Source: an uncultured Thiodictyon sp. (lineage in GTDB: Bacteria; Pseudomonadota; Gammaproteobacteria; Chromatiales; Chromatiaceae). From it: a stretch of 64,000 nt of DNA. Location: contig NZ_CAJAXH010000120.1 of the NCBI RefSeq assembly GCF_903946935.1, forward strand, positions 1-64,000. Direction: 5' to 3'. The notes beneath the pieces are model-generated. The model searched no databases and was not told where the DNA came from. It was given only the letters and a program-made list of their open reading frames with translations. Below are positions 17,959 through 27,401 of the stretch, piece by piece (positions within the stretch are counted from its first letter, which is position 1; the number at the start of each line of letters is the position of its first letter). The translations under genes and the position numbers were made by a program.

Positions 17959-19086
17959 TCATGGAAATGGCTCGCAATCGTTGCGTTCCAGCGAATCAAA
18001 ACACGCCCCGGCATATTGATCGAGGATTCGATCAAGGGCGAAGTCCTCGGCGCGTTGGCGCAGCAAATCCTGGTCGGGCGGTGGCCCCTTAAGTACATCC
18101 AGGATAGCCCGGGCCATCGCCTGGACATCATCCATGGGGACCAGCCGACCGTAACGTCGGTCGGGGAGGATTTCCGCTGGGCCACAGACGCAATCGGTCG
18201 ATACCACCGGTGTGCCCGCCGCCAGGGCTTCCACCAACACGTTGCCAAATCCTTCCACACGGGAAGAAACCGCCAATACCGCGGCCCCGCGCAAGAAGGC
18301 CGCCGGGTTGGTAACGAAGCCGGGCAGGGCGACCGCGCTGCCCAGATCAAGCGCGGCAATGAGCCGTTCAAGACGCGGTCGCTCTTCGCCTTCGCCCAGG
18401 ATGATCAGCCGGACCTTCTGCTGTCGCCGTACCGCAGCACAGGCGCGTATCAGCAATGCAAAATTTTTCTGTACACACAGACGTCCAATGCCGAGAATGA
18501 CGGGGACCCCGATCCCTGCCAGCCAGGGATGATCGGGGGTCTCGCACAATTGCCGGCGCAGCGCCGGGGTCACAATGGGGTTATAGATCGTGCGGATCCG
18601 CTCCGGCGCCACGCCAAGGCAATGCAAATCGTCCTCGACCCCGTGCGATACGGCGATCACGCGATCCGCATGATTATAAAATAGCCCTACCAGCCAGGGC
18701 GTCAGTCGGCGTTTAAGGCTTGTCTCATGCTTGGCCCCCTCCGACACATGAGAGTGCTCCGTAATCAGGATGCGAGTCGGGACGCGCGCCAATCGAGCGG
18801 CGAGGATCGCGATGACGTTCGCATCGTTCAATGCCGAGAGCATCGCCCGCGGCCGCGCCCGGCGCAGATAGCGCACGAGCCCCGGTATGCTGCGGATGAG
18901 ACGGGACGCGGCGAGGTCGATCACGTTCAGCCGTGCAGACAAGCCGCTGAGATAGGGACCCTGGCGTTTAGCCAACACGAGATCGACCGCGTACCCGCGT
19001 TCCGCGAAACCCTCCGCGAGGTTGATCATCACCCGTTCCGCACCGCCGCCGGCGAGATCGGTTAGAAAGATGGCCAGGTCAGTCAT
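17959..19086 (-). CDS. Glycosyltransferase family 4 (GT-B fold)
   Basis: Second GT4 enzyme of the locus, 375 aa. The start has the typical LTDLAGGGAERVMINLAEG loop of the WbpH/TuaC-like group. The donor domain shows VILGIGRLCVQKNF, LIILGEGEERPRLE and SSRVEGFGNVLVEALAAGTPVVS, containing the E-x7-E element. The ATG at 19086 overlaps the stop of the upstream polymerase gene by four bases (ATGA), so the two are translationally coupled. Donor and acceptor are unknown. Confidence 0.87.
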   Translation of the reverse strand: MTDLAIFLTDLAGGGAERVMINLAEGFAERGYAVDLVLAKRQGPYLSGLSARLNVIDLAASRLIRSIPGLVRYLRRARPRAMLSALNDANVIAILAARLARVPTRILITEHSHVSEGAKHETSLKRRLTPWLVGLFYNHADRVIAVSHGVEDDLHCLGVAPERIRTIYNPIVTPALRRQLCETPDHPWLAGIGVPVILGIGRLCVQKNFALLIRACAAVRRQQKVRLIILGEGEERPRLERLIAALDLGSAVALPGFVTNPAAFLRGAAVLAVSSRVEGFGNVLVEALAAGTPVVSTDCVCGPAEILPDRRYGRLVPMDDVQAMARAILDVLKGPPPDQDLLRQRAEDFALDRILDQYAGACFDSLERNDCEPFP

Positions 19087-20393
19087 GGTCGAAGCGTTTT
19101 CCGCAGTTTGGCCTCGGCGGCCCCCCCGATCAGCACCGCTACCAGAATCGCCAGACCCTGGTTCTTCGTCGCCAAAGAGTTATTGGCGGATGCCAGGAGC
19201 AAGAATATCACTGCCGCCCATTTTAGCGCCGGCGGTCCCCTCCTGGTCAGACCGATGATCATCCCGAACAAGGCGATCGTCAACGGGATGAATCCGGCCA
19301 GTCCGACCTGCATGAACAACAACACCCAGAAATTTTCCCAGCCGGCCACGGTGGTGGAGCTGATGAGGCGCTCCAGCACCCCACTGATGCGGTCCGGTCC
19401 CATGCCCCATAACCAGTCTTCCACCCCAAGATAGTTGAAGGCCTGGAATACCAATATCCGCGAGTGGGCACTGTTGTCCCAAGACAAATTCTGGAATATT
19501 CGGTGGCCAAAATCAAAACCAACGACCAAGGTCACCATGCCGGCCCCGATCATCAGGAATGCCGAGAAAAACGCGAAGATCAGACGCGGATCGATAGACC
19601 GGGCTGCGAGCTCTTTAACAAAGTAATAACCGCCCAAGCCCCCCAAGATCAGTAAACTCAGTCCCAACGGGAGGCGCTCGCCGAATCCCAATATGCCGAG
19701 CACCAGCAGCGGGATCAGCCACATCAATACGCCGCGCGGCAGGATCACGCAAGCGATCAGCGTGGTGGCCGTAGTCAGGCTGTTCTTGAGCGGATGTCCG
19801 CCCAGCGCAGTGGCGCGGAAGAAGTCATCGTCGAGGTTGGGCACAGAGGGAATCAGATTGATTTTAGTCGCCGCTTCGCCAATGCTCAACAGGGCGTTGA
19901 GCGCCAGCACCACCACCACCATCCGGAAGGCGCGCCGCCGTAACTCCAATGGGGCTTGCAGTAGCAGCGTGGCCAGCAGTGGCGGCATGAGCAGGGTGTC
20001 AATATAGAAGGCGCTGCCCGATGGCCCAAAACGTATCAGGCTATAGATCGCCACGCTCAGCACCACCCCCCCAAACAGCAGCGGGGCGGGGGCCACGGCG
20101 AACAACCGCGGCCAGTGTTGGCGAGGATCGCCCTGCAATAACAACAAGACGAATCCCAAGGCGATAAGGTAGGTTCCGGGATGTAATTTGATCAGGAACG
20201 AACCGCCCGGGATATTGTAAGGGATGCCGACAAGAACCAGCAGATCGTCGGAGATCAGCAGATAAAGCAGGAGTCCCAGCCAGGCCAAATAAAACGGCAG
20301 GCGATCGTCGCCTTGGCGCTGTTGGGCACGGTGCCCGGCAAGGTTGGGATAGGCAATCTGGAACGCGGAGCGCGCCCCATTTGTTGCTGTCAC
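19083..20393 (-). CDS. O-antigen ligase / Wzy-like polysaccharide polymerase
   Basis: Integral membrane protein of 436 aa with about ten to twelve hydrophobic segments and a larger hydrophilic loop in the second half (about 295-345, containing NSAHSRILVFQAF and WGMGPDRISG). That His/Arg-containing loop is typical of Wzy/WaaL polymerases. It probably joins repeat units on the periplasmic side of the inner membrane. The start is GTG 20393 with GGAG seven bases upstream. The stop overlaps the next gene's ATG. Family members diverge strongly, so ligase versus polymerase is decided only by the Wzx/Wza/GumC context. Confidence 0.75.
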   Translation of the reverse strand: MTATNGARSAFQIAYPNLAGHRAQQRQGDDRLPFYLAWLGLLLYLLISDDLLVLVGIPYNIPGGSFLIKLHPGTYLIALGFVLLLLQGDPRQHWPRLFAVAPAPLLFGGVVLSVAIYSLIRFGPSGSAFYIDTLLMPPLLATLLLQAPLELRRRAFRMVVVVLALNALLSIGEAATKINLIPSVPNLDDDFFRATALGGHPLKNSLTTATTLIACVILPRGVLMWLIPLLVLGILGFGERLPLGLSLLILGGLGGYYFVKELAARSIDPRLIFAFFSAFLMIGAGMVTLVVGFDFGHRIFQNLSWDNSAHSRILVFQAFNYLGVEDWLWGMGPDRISGVLERLISSTTVAGWENFWVLLFMQVGLAGFIPLTIALFGMIIGLTRRGPPALKWAAVIFLLLASANNSLATKNQGLAILVAVLIGGAAEAKLRKTLRP

Positions 20394-20483
20394 CGTATTG
20401 ACTCCTCAAGGGATTGCTGGATATCGTTCAGGCCCGCCACACCGACCGCGGCGACTCGCCCCGTCGGAATGCTGTGGTGGCCG

Positions 20484-22070
20484 CTAGCGGTGGATGAAGG
20501 TCCGCACTTGCGCCACGGCTTCATAAAAGCGGGGAAGCAGCTTTCGCAAATTGCCGTGCGCATACTCGACCAGCAAGTTCTGATCGGTAATGACGCCGGG
20601 CGCTGGCGTCAACCCGGCGTACTGTTGGTCACGCGGCATAAAGGGGCTGTCGATCATGCTTCTGACGAGTCCATCGCCGTGGAATGCGGACTCCTCAAAC
20701 ACCGGCTTGTCGTTCAAGCGCAATTCCCGAAACGCTTGCTCGGCGCCAGCCGGCGGTCGCGCAAAGTCGACTTTACTCGCGTAGATGAAATTGGCTCGGC
20801 GCTCCACGAACGGAAAGACTTGCCGCGCAGTTTCCAAGACGTCGCTGGAGTAGGTACTGTTGATTGCAAGGATGCCACCCGGCTTGAGATGGGCCGCCAC
20901 CAGTTGCATGAACTCACGCGACAGCAGGTTGGTGGCATAGGCGCGCCAGAAGAAGGAGGTGTTCATGACGATCAGGTCGAAGGTGTCGTCGCGATGACGG
21001 CGCAGCCAACGCCGACCGTCGTCGGCGACGATCTCGACCCGTGGATCGGACAGCAGTCCAGCCACTTGCGGATAGCCCCTGATGACTTGCAAATAGCCGG
21101 GGTTGATTTCTACTGCCACTAACTCCTTGATACGCGGGGACGCACTGAGGATACGCGCCCAGGCCCCGGTGCTTAAGCCAATCACCAGCACCCGGTGCGG
21201 CTGCGGATGTACCGCCAGCAACACCAGCGGGCGCTCAAGTCCGTTGATGTTCTCCTGCATATCGACGGCCACCCGGCCGTCGTAGACGTTGCCGCCGAAC
21301 ACCCAATCAGGTTCGCCATCCGGCGCCGTCGCGGTATAGATGATGCCATGCCGGTTCTGGACGACGTGTTCGATCCGGCTGCCCGGCGGGAAGTCCTCCT
21401 TTTGCGTCGCAATGGCGATGGTCGGGACGACGCTTGGGGCCATCGACCAAACCAGGATCGCAAGCGGCAGAACGCCGGCCGCACTGGCCAAGCCCAGGGT
21501 AAGCGTGCGCCCACGCGCGGCGCACAGCAGGGATAAGGCGCCGGTGCCAAGGCCAATCAACCATAAACACCGTTCAAAGGTCAGGTAATCGAGCAGGATG
21601 TAACCCGTGACGATCGGTCCGAGGGTCGAGCCGATGATATTAAAGAAATAGACCCGGGAGACCGAGCGCCCGATGCGCGCCCCTGACGGTTGAGCGCCGA
21701 GGTGATGCGCAATCGGAAACATAATGCTCTTCAGGAGGGCCGTGAGCGTAACCAACAGCATGATGCCAACGAACCCCACTGGCCGGAGGATCTGTACCAG
21801 GACCGGTAGCAGCAGGACCACACTCAGGTCGACCATGGCGGCAACCGCCAACACCATCGCGGAGGTGCGCAGCAGGTCAGTGTGGCGCTCGCAGAAGCGC
21901 TTGCCGATGGCGGCACCGGCGGCAATCCCGACCAGGAAACAGAACAGCACGAGCGCGAACGACTGGGGCAGCCCCTTGGAAATGAATGTAACCACCCTGA
22001 CCCACAGAATTTCCTGACTCAGGCTCAGAAAGCCGATGATCAGCGAGAGCAGGCACGCGAAATTTGCCAT
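20484..22070 (-). CDS. Spermidine-synthase-like membrane protein (MFS-like N terminus + SpeE-like C terminus)
   Basis: The 528 aa begin with about six membrane segments (FLSLSQEILWVRVVTF, then GFVGIMLLVTLTALLKS and others) and end in a SpeE-type Rossmann domain (about 270-500) with VLVIGLSTGAWARIL, VAVEINPGYLQVI and IVADDGRRWL. At the position of the catalytic Asp pair of true aminopropyltransferases it reads VMNTSFFWRAYATNLLS, so polyamine synthesis is unlikely. Such proteins occur in polysaccharide loci; transfer of a group to the polymer or its carrier is a guess. The ATG at 22070 lies 31 bases inside the preceding gene. Confidence 0.72.
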   Translation of the reverse strand: MANFACLLSLIIGFLSLSQEILWVRVVTFISKGLPQSFALVLFCFLVGIAAGAAIGKRFCERHTDLLRTSAMVLAVAAMVDLSVVLLLPVLVQILRPVGFVGIMLLVTLTALLKSIMFPIAHHLGAQPSGARIGRSVSRVYFFNIIGSTLGPIVTGYILLDYLTFERCLWLIGLGTGALSLLCAARGRTLTLGLASAAGVLPLAILVWSMAPSVVPTIAIATQKEDFPPGSRIEHVVQNRHGIIYTATAPDGEPDWVFGGNVYDGRVAVDMQENINGLERPLVLLAVHPQPHRVLVIGLSTGAWARILSASPRIKELVAVEINPGYLQVIRGYPQVAGLLSDPRVEIVADDGRRWLRRHRDDTFDLIVMNTSFFWRAYATNLLSREFMQLVAAHLKPGGILAINSTYSSDVLETARQVFPFVERRANFIYASKVDFARPPAGAEQAFRELRLNDKPVFEESAFHGDGLVRSMIDSPFMPRDQQYAGLTPAPGVITDQNLLVEYAHGNLRKLLPRFYEAVAQVRTFIHR

Positions 22071-22729
22071 TGGCGTTTTACCCAGAACAGAGTGATGATA
22101 CTGACGAGAATATTAAGGACGGCGGCCATACGAATCGCGGTGTCGATTTCGAAGAAAAGAAACCAGGGGAAGCCCACCACCGCGATACCCATGGCGGCAC
22201 CGAAGGTGTTGACCTGATAGAGCATGCCGATCGACTTACCGACATTGCCCCAGCGGCGCGTCACATGCGCAACCAGTATCGGCAGCGTGGCGCCCATGAG
22301 GCAGGTTGGCAGCAAGAGCAGCAGAAAATTGGCGATCGCGATCTGCCATTGGGGTGCGGCCACGAAGAGCGCGCCGGTCATTCTGATAAGGTCGGGGCTG
22401 AACCAACCGAAGAGGCCGATCCCGAGTTCGGAGAGGGCGAAAAAAAGTAATGCCAGTTGCGGTCGGCGATCCGCGATGGTGCCTCCGACCAAGGCCCCAA
22501 GGCCCAGGCCGAACATGAATACCGAAACGATGATTGTGACCGAATCGATATCCACTCCGAAGGCCGCGAACAACAAACGCTGCCAACATACTTGGTAGAT
22601 CAGTGCGGCCGCACCAGAGACGAAGAACAATGGCGCCAATCGTCTTGCCAACAGGTCTCCGTCATTCGCCAGAATGGCGAAGTCGGTATTCGCAGACCGG
22701 GCCTCGGTGGCGACGCTTGCGGTAGTCAT
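22040..22729 (-). CDS. MFS-like membrane protein related to the N-terminal half of fused spermidine-synthase-like proteins
   Basis: The 229 aa have about six membrane segments (APLFFVSGAAALIYQVCWQ, IIVSVFMFGLGLGALVGG, FLLLLLPTCLMGATLPILV, and others) and no enzymatic domain. The opening segment is the signature of the N-terminal half of fused MFS/spermidine-synthase-like proteins. ATG 22729 has AGGAG nine bases upstream. The 3' end overlaps the next gene by 31 bp in another frame, so the two products may act as one split 12-segment protein. I see no frameshift that would simply rejoin them, since the next gene starts its own membrane domain. Confidence 0.68.
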   Translation of the reverse strand: MTTASVATEARSANTDFAILANDGDLLARRLAPLFFVSGAAALIYQVCWQRLLFAAFGVDIDSVTIIVSVFMFGLGLGALVGGTIADRRPQLALLFFALSELGIGLFGWFSPDLIRMTGALFVAAPQWQIAIANFLLLLLPTCLMGATLPILVAHVTRRWGNVGKSIGMLYQVNTFGAAMGIAVVGFPWFLFFEIDTAIRMAAVLNILVSIITLFWVKRQWQISRACSR

Positions 22730-22956
22730 TGTGCTGCACTCCTCGCGACAAAATAGTGATCCGGCGTACGCGGTCCCGACCTCCAGTCGCGACGTGGCGC
22801 CGCGACCGCAACTCCTGCCACCGGTCCTCGCGCTGGGTGATTCGTACTGGGGCCTTGGAGCGGTTGACACCGGAGTGTAGACCATTGTTTGACTCCCGTA
22901 CAGCGCGGTTGCTGGCCGCGACGCTGCCGGTCGGCATCACCGGTCCGTCGCCTCCA

Positions 22957-24399
22957 TCAGCCGTCCCGCCGCCAGCGCGCCATGAGCCATGAGCGGCTAT
23001 CGGCGACGTTCAAGGCCAGGGCACTGATGCCATAGGCGACGATACCCAGCAGGATCGACAGCATCAATCCGCCCAGTGTCGTCGGCAACCCCGCGGCCGT
23101 GATGAGTGCCACCAGGACGCCGCACGCCAGCACCGCGCGGATGAAATGTGAGCCAAGCAATGGTACGGGCAAGAACCGCCGGGCCAGAAAGCACTGAAAC
23201 GCGAATCCCAGGGCGTAGGCGATGATGCTGGCGGCGACCGCACCATCCAGCCCATACGCGGGAATCAGTAACAGGTTAAGGGCCGTATAGAGGATCGCTA
23301 CGAGCAGGTTGCTGAGCAGCAGCAGGCGGGTATTTTCAGTGATCAGGAAGGCGTGCGCGGTGTAGTGAACCGTGGCGCCGGAGAGCAGACTGGCGAGTGC
23401 GATCCAGGGGATCAGGTGCGCGGTTTGCTCACGGAATTCCACGCCCACCACCACCGCGGCCAGCGGTGCGGCCACGGCGGCTAGGCCGGCCGTGCATGGC
23501 AGCATAAGCAGGATCAGGGTCTTGGCCGTATTTTCCATGACCGCGTGCGCTGCCGCAGTGCCCTCGCGCTCCATAGCGACGTAGGCCAGGGGTAAGGCCG
23601 CCATCGCCACCCAAACGAACAGGATAGTCAATGGCCGGTCGACCAAGGTATAAGCGACCGAGTATAGCCCGACGGCCTTTTCACCGATCAGCCAGGCAAT
23701 GAAAAAGCGGTCTGAGTTGGCGATAATCTGGCTCAGGAGTCCCGCTGCGGCCAGGGGCATCCCATAACGCGCCAAGCGCTGCATTTCATCGTTTGACCAG
23801 GCGTTGAGGCGAATGAACGAACGCTGGCCGGGTGCGTCCAACAGCAGGACGAGCACGCTGGCCAGGGCGATGCCCCAGAGGGCAGCGGCCGCACCGCCGC
23901 CGGTCCCCAATACCAATAGCGCCCCCAGTCCCAAGCCAAGCACCGACTGCGTTCCCTCTAACAGGCTATAGCGTGCGACATGACGGGCGGCGCGGTGCGC
24001 CTCCACCCCGACCAGTAGGAGTGAGCGGGCGATCAGGCTGACCAGTCCGGCAACGACGAGCCAACGCCAGGGGCCACGCAGAAAGAGTGCCACCAGTCCC
24101 GCGGTCACGGCCACTAAGGCGCTCAGACAGAGCCCGGCGCCATAGGCGGTTGTCAGCAGCGCCGGCAACCGATCAGGCGCACGTCGCGCCTCGTAAAATC
24201 GCGCAACGCCGCCGTGCAGCCAGGCAAACAGTAAGCTTTGCAGCCATTGCATGGCGATTAACGCCAGGGCATAACGTCCATATTGCTCCGGCACCAGCAA
24301 CCGGGTATAAACCACCACCAACCCCAGCGACGTGAACGCCTGAATCAGGTTGAGCGGCAAATAACCGGCAAGATAAGTCTTGAACTTGCCATGCAGCAT
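22957..24399 (-). CDS. Lipopolysaccharide/oligosaccharide flippase (Wzx, MATE/MVF-like)
   Basis: The 480 aa have about fourteen predicted membrane segments and the polysaccharide_synt signature at the start (YLPLNLIQAFTSLGLVVVYTRLLVPEQYG). It should flip the undecaprenyl-linked repeat unit to the periplasm for the Wzy-like polymerase at 19083-20393. A second landmark is the block LARYGMPLAAAGLLSQIIANSDRFFIAW. About 230 bp separate its stop from the MFS-like gene downstream. The ATG at 24399 fits the family start. Confidence 0.87.
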   Translation of the reverse strand: MLHGKFKTYLAGYLPLNLIQAFTSLGLVVVYTRLLVPEQYGRYALALIAMQWLQSLLFAWLHGGVARFYEARRAPDRLPALLTTAYGAGLCLSALVAVTAGLVALFLRGPWRWLVVAGLVSLIARSLLLVGVEAHRAARHVARYSLLEGTQSVLGLGLGALLVLGTGGGAAAALWGIALASVLVLLLDAPGQRSFIRLNAWSNDEMQRLARYGMPLAAAGLLSQIIANSDRFFIAWLIGEKAVGLYSVAYTLVDRPLTILFVWVAMAALPLAYVAMEREGTAAAHAVMENTAKTLILLMLPCTAGLAAVAAPLAAVVVGVEFREQTAHLIPWIALASLLSGATVHYTAHAFLITENTRLLLLSNLLVAILYTALNLLLIPAYGLDGAVAASIIAYALGFAFQCFLARRFLPVPLLGSHFIRAVLACGVLVALITAAGLPTTLGGLMLSILLGIVAYGISALALNVADSRSWLMARWRRDG

Positions 24400-24491
24400 G
24401 GATCACTGTCTTGGTTGGTTGGTGAAAGAGTCCGGCCGCCGCCTGGGTTCGGCCCCCCCGGCGCCAGCCTGGATGCGCCCGCGACTCGCAA

Positions 24492-25184
24492 TTAATCGAT
24501 TTTAGAATCGTGGAGATTATACAAGCCGACACCGACCCGCAGCTCGCCGTCCAGCGTCCTGATGATCAATTCCAGTGGGGTGTGGCGGGTGGCAATTAAG
24601 CCATCGTCTGCGATATACAAATCGATGACCCCATGTTGTGGTGGATTGAATCCGGCAATGCTGCCGGTCGCGGAATTGATCTGGTGTCCCCCGTAGAAGA
24701 CCTGTAACAATGGGTAGCGGCTATTTGCCAGGGTATCCCAACGCCGATAAGGATAGCCCTTGGTTTGCAGGATCAGATCCTTGATATAATAGCCGCCACC
24801 GCGGCGCAGGTAAAATCCCAGATTGGGCGCATTCAGACGGAACCAGGTATCGGGCCGACCGTCACCGGCCACCGTGCGGGTCGGCGAGGCCAGATCGCGG
24901 CTCGGTTCCCGTCCCATCAGATAGCTATAGGGTGGGGGGGGATCTTCGGTATAATCACCGCCGAAAAACTCATACGAGATCGCCCGGGGATCGGGGTCCA
25001 TGCCGGGTTGGGGAGTGGCCGCCCAGCCGAGCGGGGCCTCCCGGTCATAAACCGGCAGGTTCGGGTCGGGATTCGCCAGTCCAACCCCCACCTGGCGGGC
25101 CGCCGACGCCGTCGTACTGGCCAGCCCCAGGATCATCGCGCAGGCCCAGTCTTTGACCTTGAGTCGGTGTGGTCTGGCGTTCAT
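24492..25184 (-). CDS. Secreted protein of unknown function in the exopolysaccharide locus
   Basis: The 230 aa start with a basic segment and a hydrophobic leader (WACAMILGLASTTASAA, about residues 13-29), so it is probably periplasmic. The mature protein is rich in Pro, Gly and Tyr, with few charged clusters and one DPPPPYSY stretch. I do not recognise a domain. The ATG at 25184 overlaps the stop of the CpsD-like gene as TGATG, so the two are coupled; a GTG directly before it (25187) is an alternative start. The position between a flippase and a polysaccharide-regulating ATPase suggests a role in export or assembly. Confidence 0.6.
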   Translation of the reverse strand: MNARPHRLKVKDWACAMILGLASTTASAARQVGVGLANPDPNLPVYDREAPLGWAATPQPGMDPDPRAISYEFFGGDYTEDPPPPYSYLMGREPSRDLASPTRTVAGDGRPDTWFRLNAPNLGFYLRRGGGYYIKDLILQTKGYPYRRWDTLANSRYPLLQVFYGGHQINSATGSIAGFNPPQHGVIDLYIADDGLIATRHTPLELIIRTLDGELRVGVGLYNLHDSKID

Positions 25185-25957
25185 CACAGGCGATCCAGCA
25201 AGCGGTAGATGCGCTTGGGAATATAAAAGCGGCGCTGATTCAACACCAGGCCGGCCAGCGGTGCGCCTTGGGCGATCAGACGATCGCGCAGACCCTCGAC
25301 GACTGGCGCACGGGTGGATTCCGCCCGCACCACCAGGACGACCGCATCCATGGCACCACTGAGCACAATGCCATCGAATGACTGGCTGGACGGTGGGGAG
25401 TCAACGACAATCATCATGAAGTGGCCGCGCAGCGCGGTCCAGATGTCCGGTCGGTTCAGGATCGAGGGTGTCCGGTCGGGCATGGCGCCCAGGACGGACG
25501 CGGTGCGCCCAAGAACCAGCCCGAGTTCCGGTAGACCGTGAAATGTCAGTGGGGAAAGGGCAGAGGGGGGGCCCGAGACGCCCACGAGCGGAGTCAGGTC
25601 GATATCCAGCGTCAGGCGCACTGCGAAATCGGTCGTCGCGCCCTGCTGCTTGAGGATTCGTTGGAAATGCGCAAAGTGGCTGTCGCACCCCCAGTCGAAA
25701 TCCAGTAGCAACACGGGACCGTCGACGTGTTGGGCGGCGGTCAAAGCAAAGTCGCGGGCGATGGTGGAAACCCCTTCGCCGGGCTGGGCGCCGATAAACT
25801 GCACCGCCAACCCTTGGCCGGCGACAAAGGCCGGATTCATGAGGCTGAACAGACGACCAACATCCGTGGCGAGGGACATGAACCGCTGCGGATTCAAGAA
25901 CGCAACGCCGATGGACGGAGGCGAGGCGACCGACGCGCTCTCAACAATGCTACTCAT
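25184..25957 (-). CDS. CpsD/CapB-like P-loop ATPase (BY-kinase family) with altered Walker A
   Basis: The 257 aa belong to the cytoplasmic ATPase family that partners with Wzz/GumC proteins. Walker A reads GAQPGEGVSTIA: the essential Lys of GxGKST is Val63. Walker A' (VLLLDFDWG) and Walker B (MIVVDSPP) are present. No C-terminal tyrosine cluster is seen; the tail reads FYIPKRIYRLL. It is therefore probably not an active tyrosine autokinase and may act as a structural or nucleotide-sensing partner. ATG 25957 is the only good start. It is coupled to the unknown secreted protein downstream. Confidence 0.75.
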   Translation of the reverse strand: MSSIVESASVASPPSIGVAFLNPQRFMSLATDVGRLFSLMNPAFVAGQGLAVQFIGAQPGEGVSTIARDFALTAAQHVDGPVLLLDFDWGCDSHFAHFQRILKQQGATTDFAVRLTLDIDLTPLVGVSGPPSALSPLTFHGLPELGLVLGRTASVLGAMPDRTPSILNRPDIWTALRGHFMMIVVDSPPSSQSFDGIVLSGAMDAVVLVVRAESTRAPVVEGLRDRLIAQGAPLAGLVLNQRRFYIPKRIYRLLDRL

Positions 25958-26042
25958 GGGCGAGATTCACCTTGATGTTAACCAGTACGATCATATCGTG
26001 TTGGTCGGTCGGGCGCGCGCGGTTCGGCAGCCGGGACTGCGC

Positions 26043-27272
26043 TCACGGGGCACCGATTAACGCCTGATACACCCCCAGATAGGCGGCGACCTGGTTGGAC
26101 CAGGCCAGATCCGTGTCGACCCGGTGACGCCCGAGGTTACCCATGGTCTGGCGGCGTGGTGGATCGTCCAAGAGGGCCGCGATCGCCTCGGCCAAGGTTT
26201 GCGGGTCATTGTCGTCGCCGGCGTAAACGGCGGCGTCGCCAGCCAGCAGCCGATTTTCAGTCAGGTCGAACTGGACCACGGGTAAGCCAAAGCTCATATA
26301 TTCCATGACTTTGTTCATGGATAGCGTGTCGTTCATCGCATTCTTGGGGTCGCAACACAGCCCGATATCCGCGCTGGCCAGACGCGCAAATAAGGGGGCG
26401 CCACTGAGATAGCCGGTAAAACGCAGGTACGGTGCGATTTTCAGTTCCGTCGCCAGCGCTTCGATGGCGGATTTCCGCGGTCCATCGCCAACCACCAGGA
26501 ATAGGGTGTCCGTACGCCCCATCCGATACACGAGGTGGGCGACGGTCTGCATCAGCAGATCCAGCCCATCCTGCTGCCCGATGATCCCAATATAGAGTGC
26601 CAAATGGCAAAAACCTTCCCGTAATGCAGGGTCCGGGGGCGGGTGCTGCAGTCGCTGTAAATCCGGGCCACTGCGCACCAGCGTGATCTGGTCAAGGGTC
26701 TTGCCGTTACGCTCGGCCGTCATGCGGCGCAAGGACTCACTGGTGCTAATCACCCGATCCGCCATCCGGAAGGTCAGCCATTCCGCCAGGCGGGTTGCCC
26801 GATAAAGGCGCTTCAGTCTGGGAAATTTAACTTGGAATAGCTCCGGAAATGGATCGTGATGGTCAAACACAAACCGCGCGCCAAGGAGCTTAAAGGGGGC
26901 CGCCACGAGAAAGAGCAAGTCCGGGGGATTGCAGGCTTGTATGGCATCGATACGGCTCCGCCGATACGCCTTCAGGGCGAGCGTCATTTGACCAACCAGG
27001 CCACTGGCATACTCCAGAATAAACCCGGCGACGCCGTCGGCCTCAAGAGGAAGAAAATGACGGTAAATGTGGACGCCTTCCAACAGCTCGTAGCGCTCGG
27101 TATAGCCTCTGGTTCTGGGGCAAATGACGGAGACCTCGTAGCCGCGCGTGGCCAGGGATGTGGCCTCCTGCCAGACCCGGCGGTCAAAGGGGACGGGGAG
27201 ATTCTCGACCAGGATCAGAATATGTTTTTTCCGCGGGGATGTGCGCTCGGCGGTGCGTTTGGACTTGAACAT
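26043..27272 (-). CDS. Glycosyltransferase family 4 (WbuB-like)
   Basis: From ATG 27272 the protein has 409 aa. The start motif ILVENLPVPFDRRVWQEATSL, a hallmark of the WbuB-like GT4 group, is followed by HIYRHFLP and FDHHDPFPELF. The donor half has TLVRSGPDLQRL, LFLVVGDGPRKSAIEAL and a final block around MSMNKVMEYMSFGLPVVQFDL that carries the conserved donor-site Glu. Earlier ATGs at 27329 and 27302 exist but add only basic residues. It is the last gene of the minus-strand exopolysaccharide block in reading order from the 27 kb side. Confidence 0.87.
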   Translation of the reverse strand: MFKSKRTAERTSPRKKHILILVENLPVPFDRRVWQEATSLATRGYEVSVICPRTRGYTERYELLEGVHIYRHFLPLEADGVAGFILEYASGLVGQMTLALKAYRRSRIDAIQACNPPDLLFLVAAPFKLLGARFVFDHHDPFPELFQVKFPRLKRLYRATRLAEWLTFRMADRVISTSESLRRMTAERNGKTLDQITLVRSGPDLQRLQHPPPDPALREGFCHLALYIGIIGQQDGLDLLMQTVAHLVYRMGRTDTLFLVVGDGPRKSAIEALATELKIAPYLRFTGYLSGAPLFARLASADIGLCCDPKNAMNDTLSMNKVMEYMSFGLPVVQFDLTENRLLAGDAAVYAGDDNDPQTLAEAIAALLDDPPRRQTMGNLGRHRVDTDLAWSNQVAAYLGVYQALIGAP

Positions 27273-27401
27273 GGTTGCGGCACGTCTCCGTAGAACCAAC
27301 ATTGAGAAGGGGTTACGCCGAAGGAACATGGCGGACGGTTATCTCATCCGTGACCGACGCCGATGACATCGCGAGCAACCGCGATGCGGCCATTTTCCGT
27401 C

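Noticed and set aside
20313-21122. Long plus-strand open frame antisense to the spermidine-synthase-like gene
   Set aside because: It mirrors a GC-rich gene with clear domains on the minus strand, and its composition (Arg/Gly/Gln-rich, no motifs) is that of a shadow frame.
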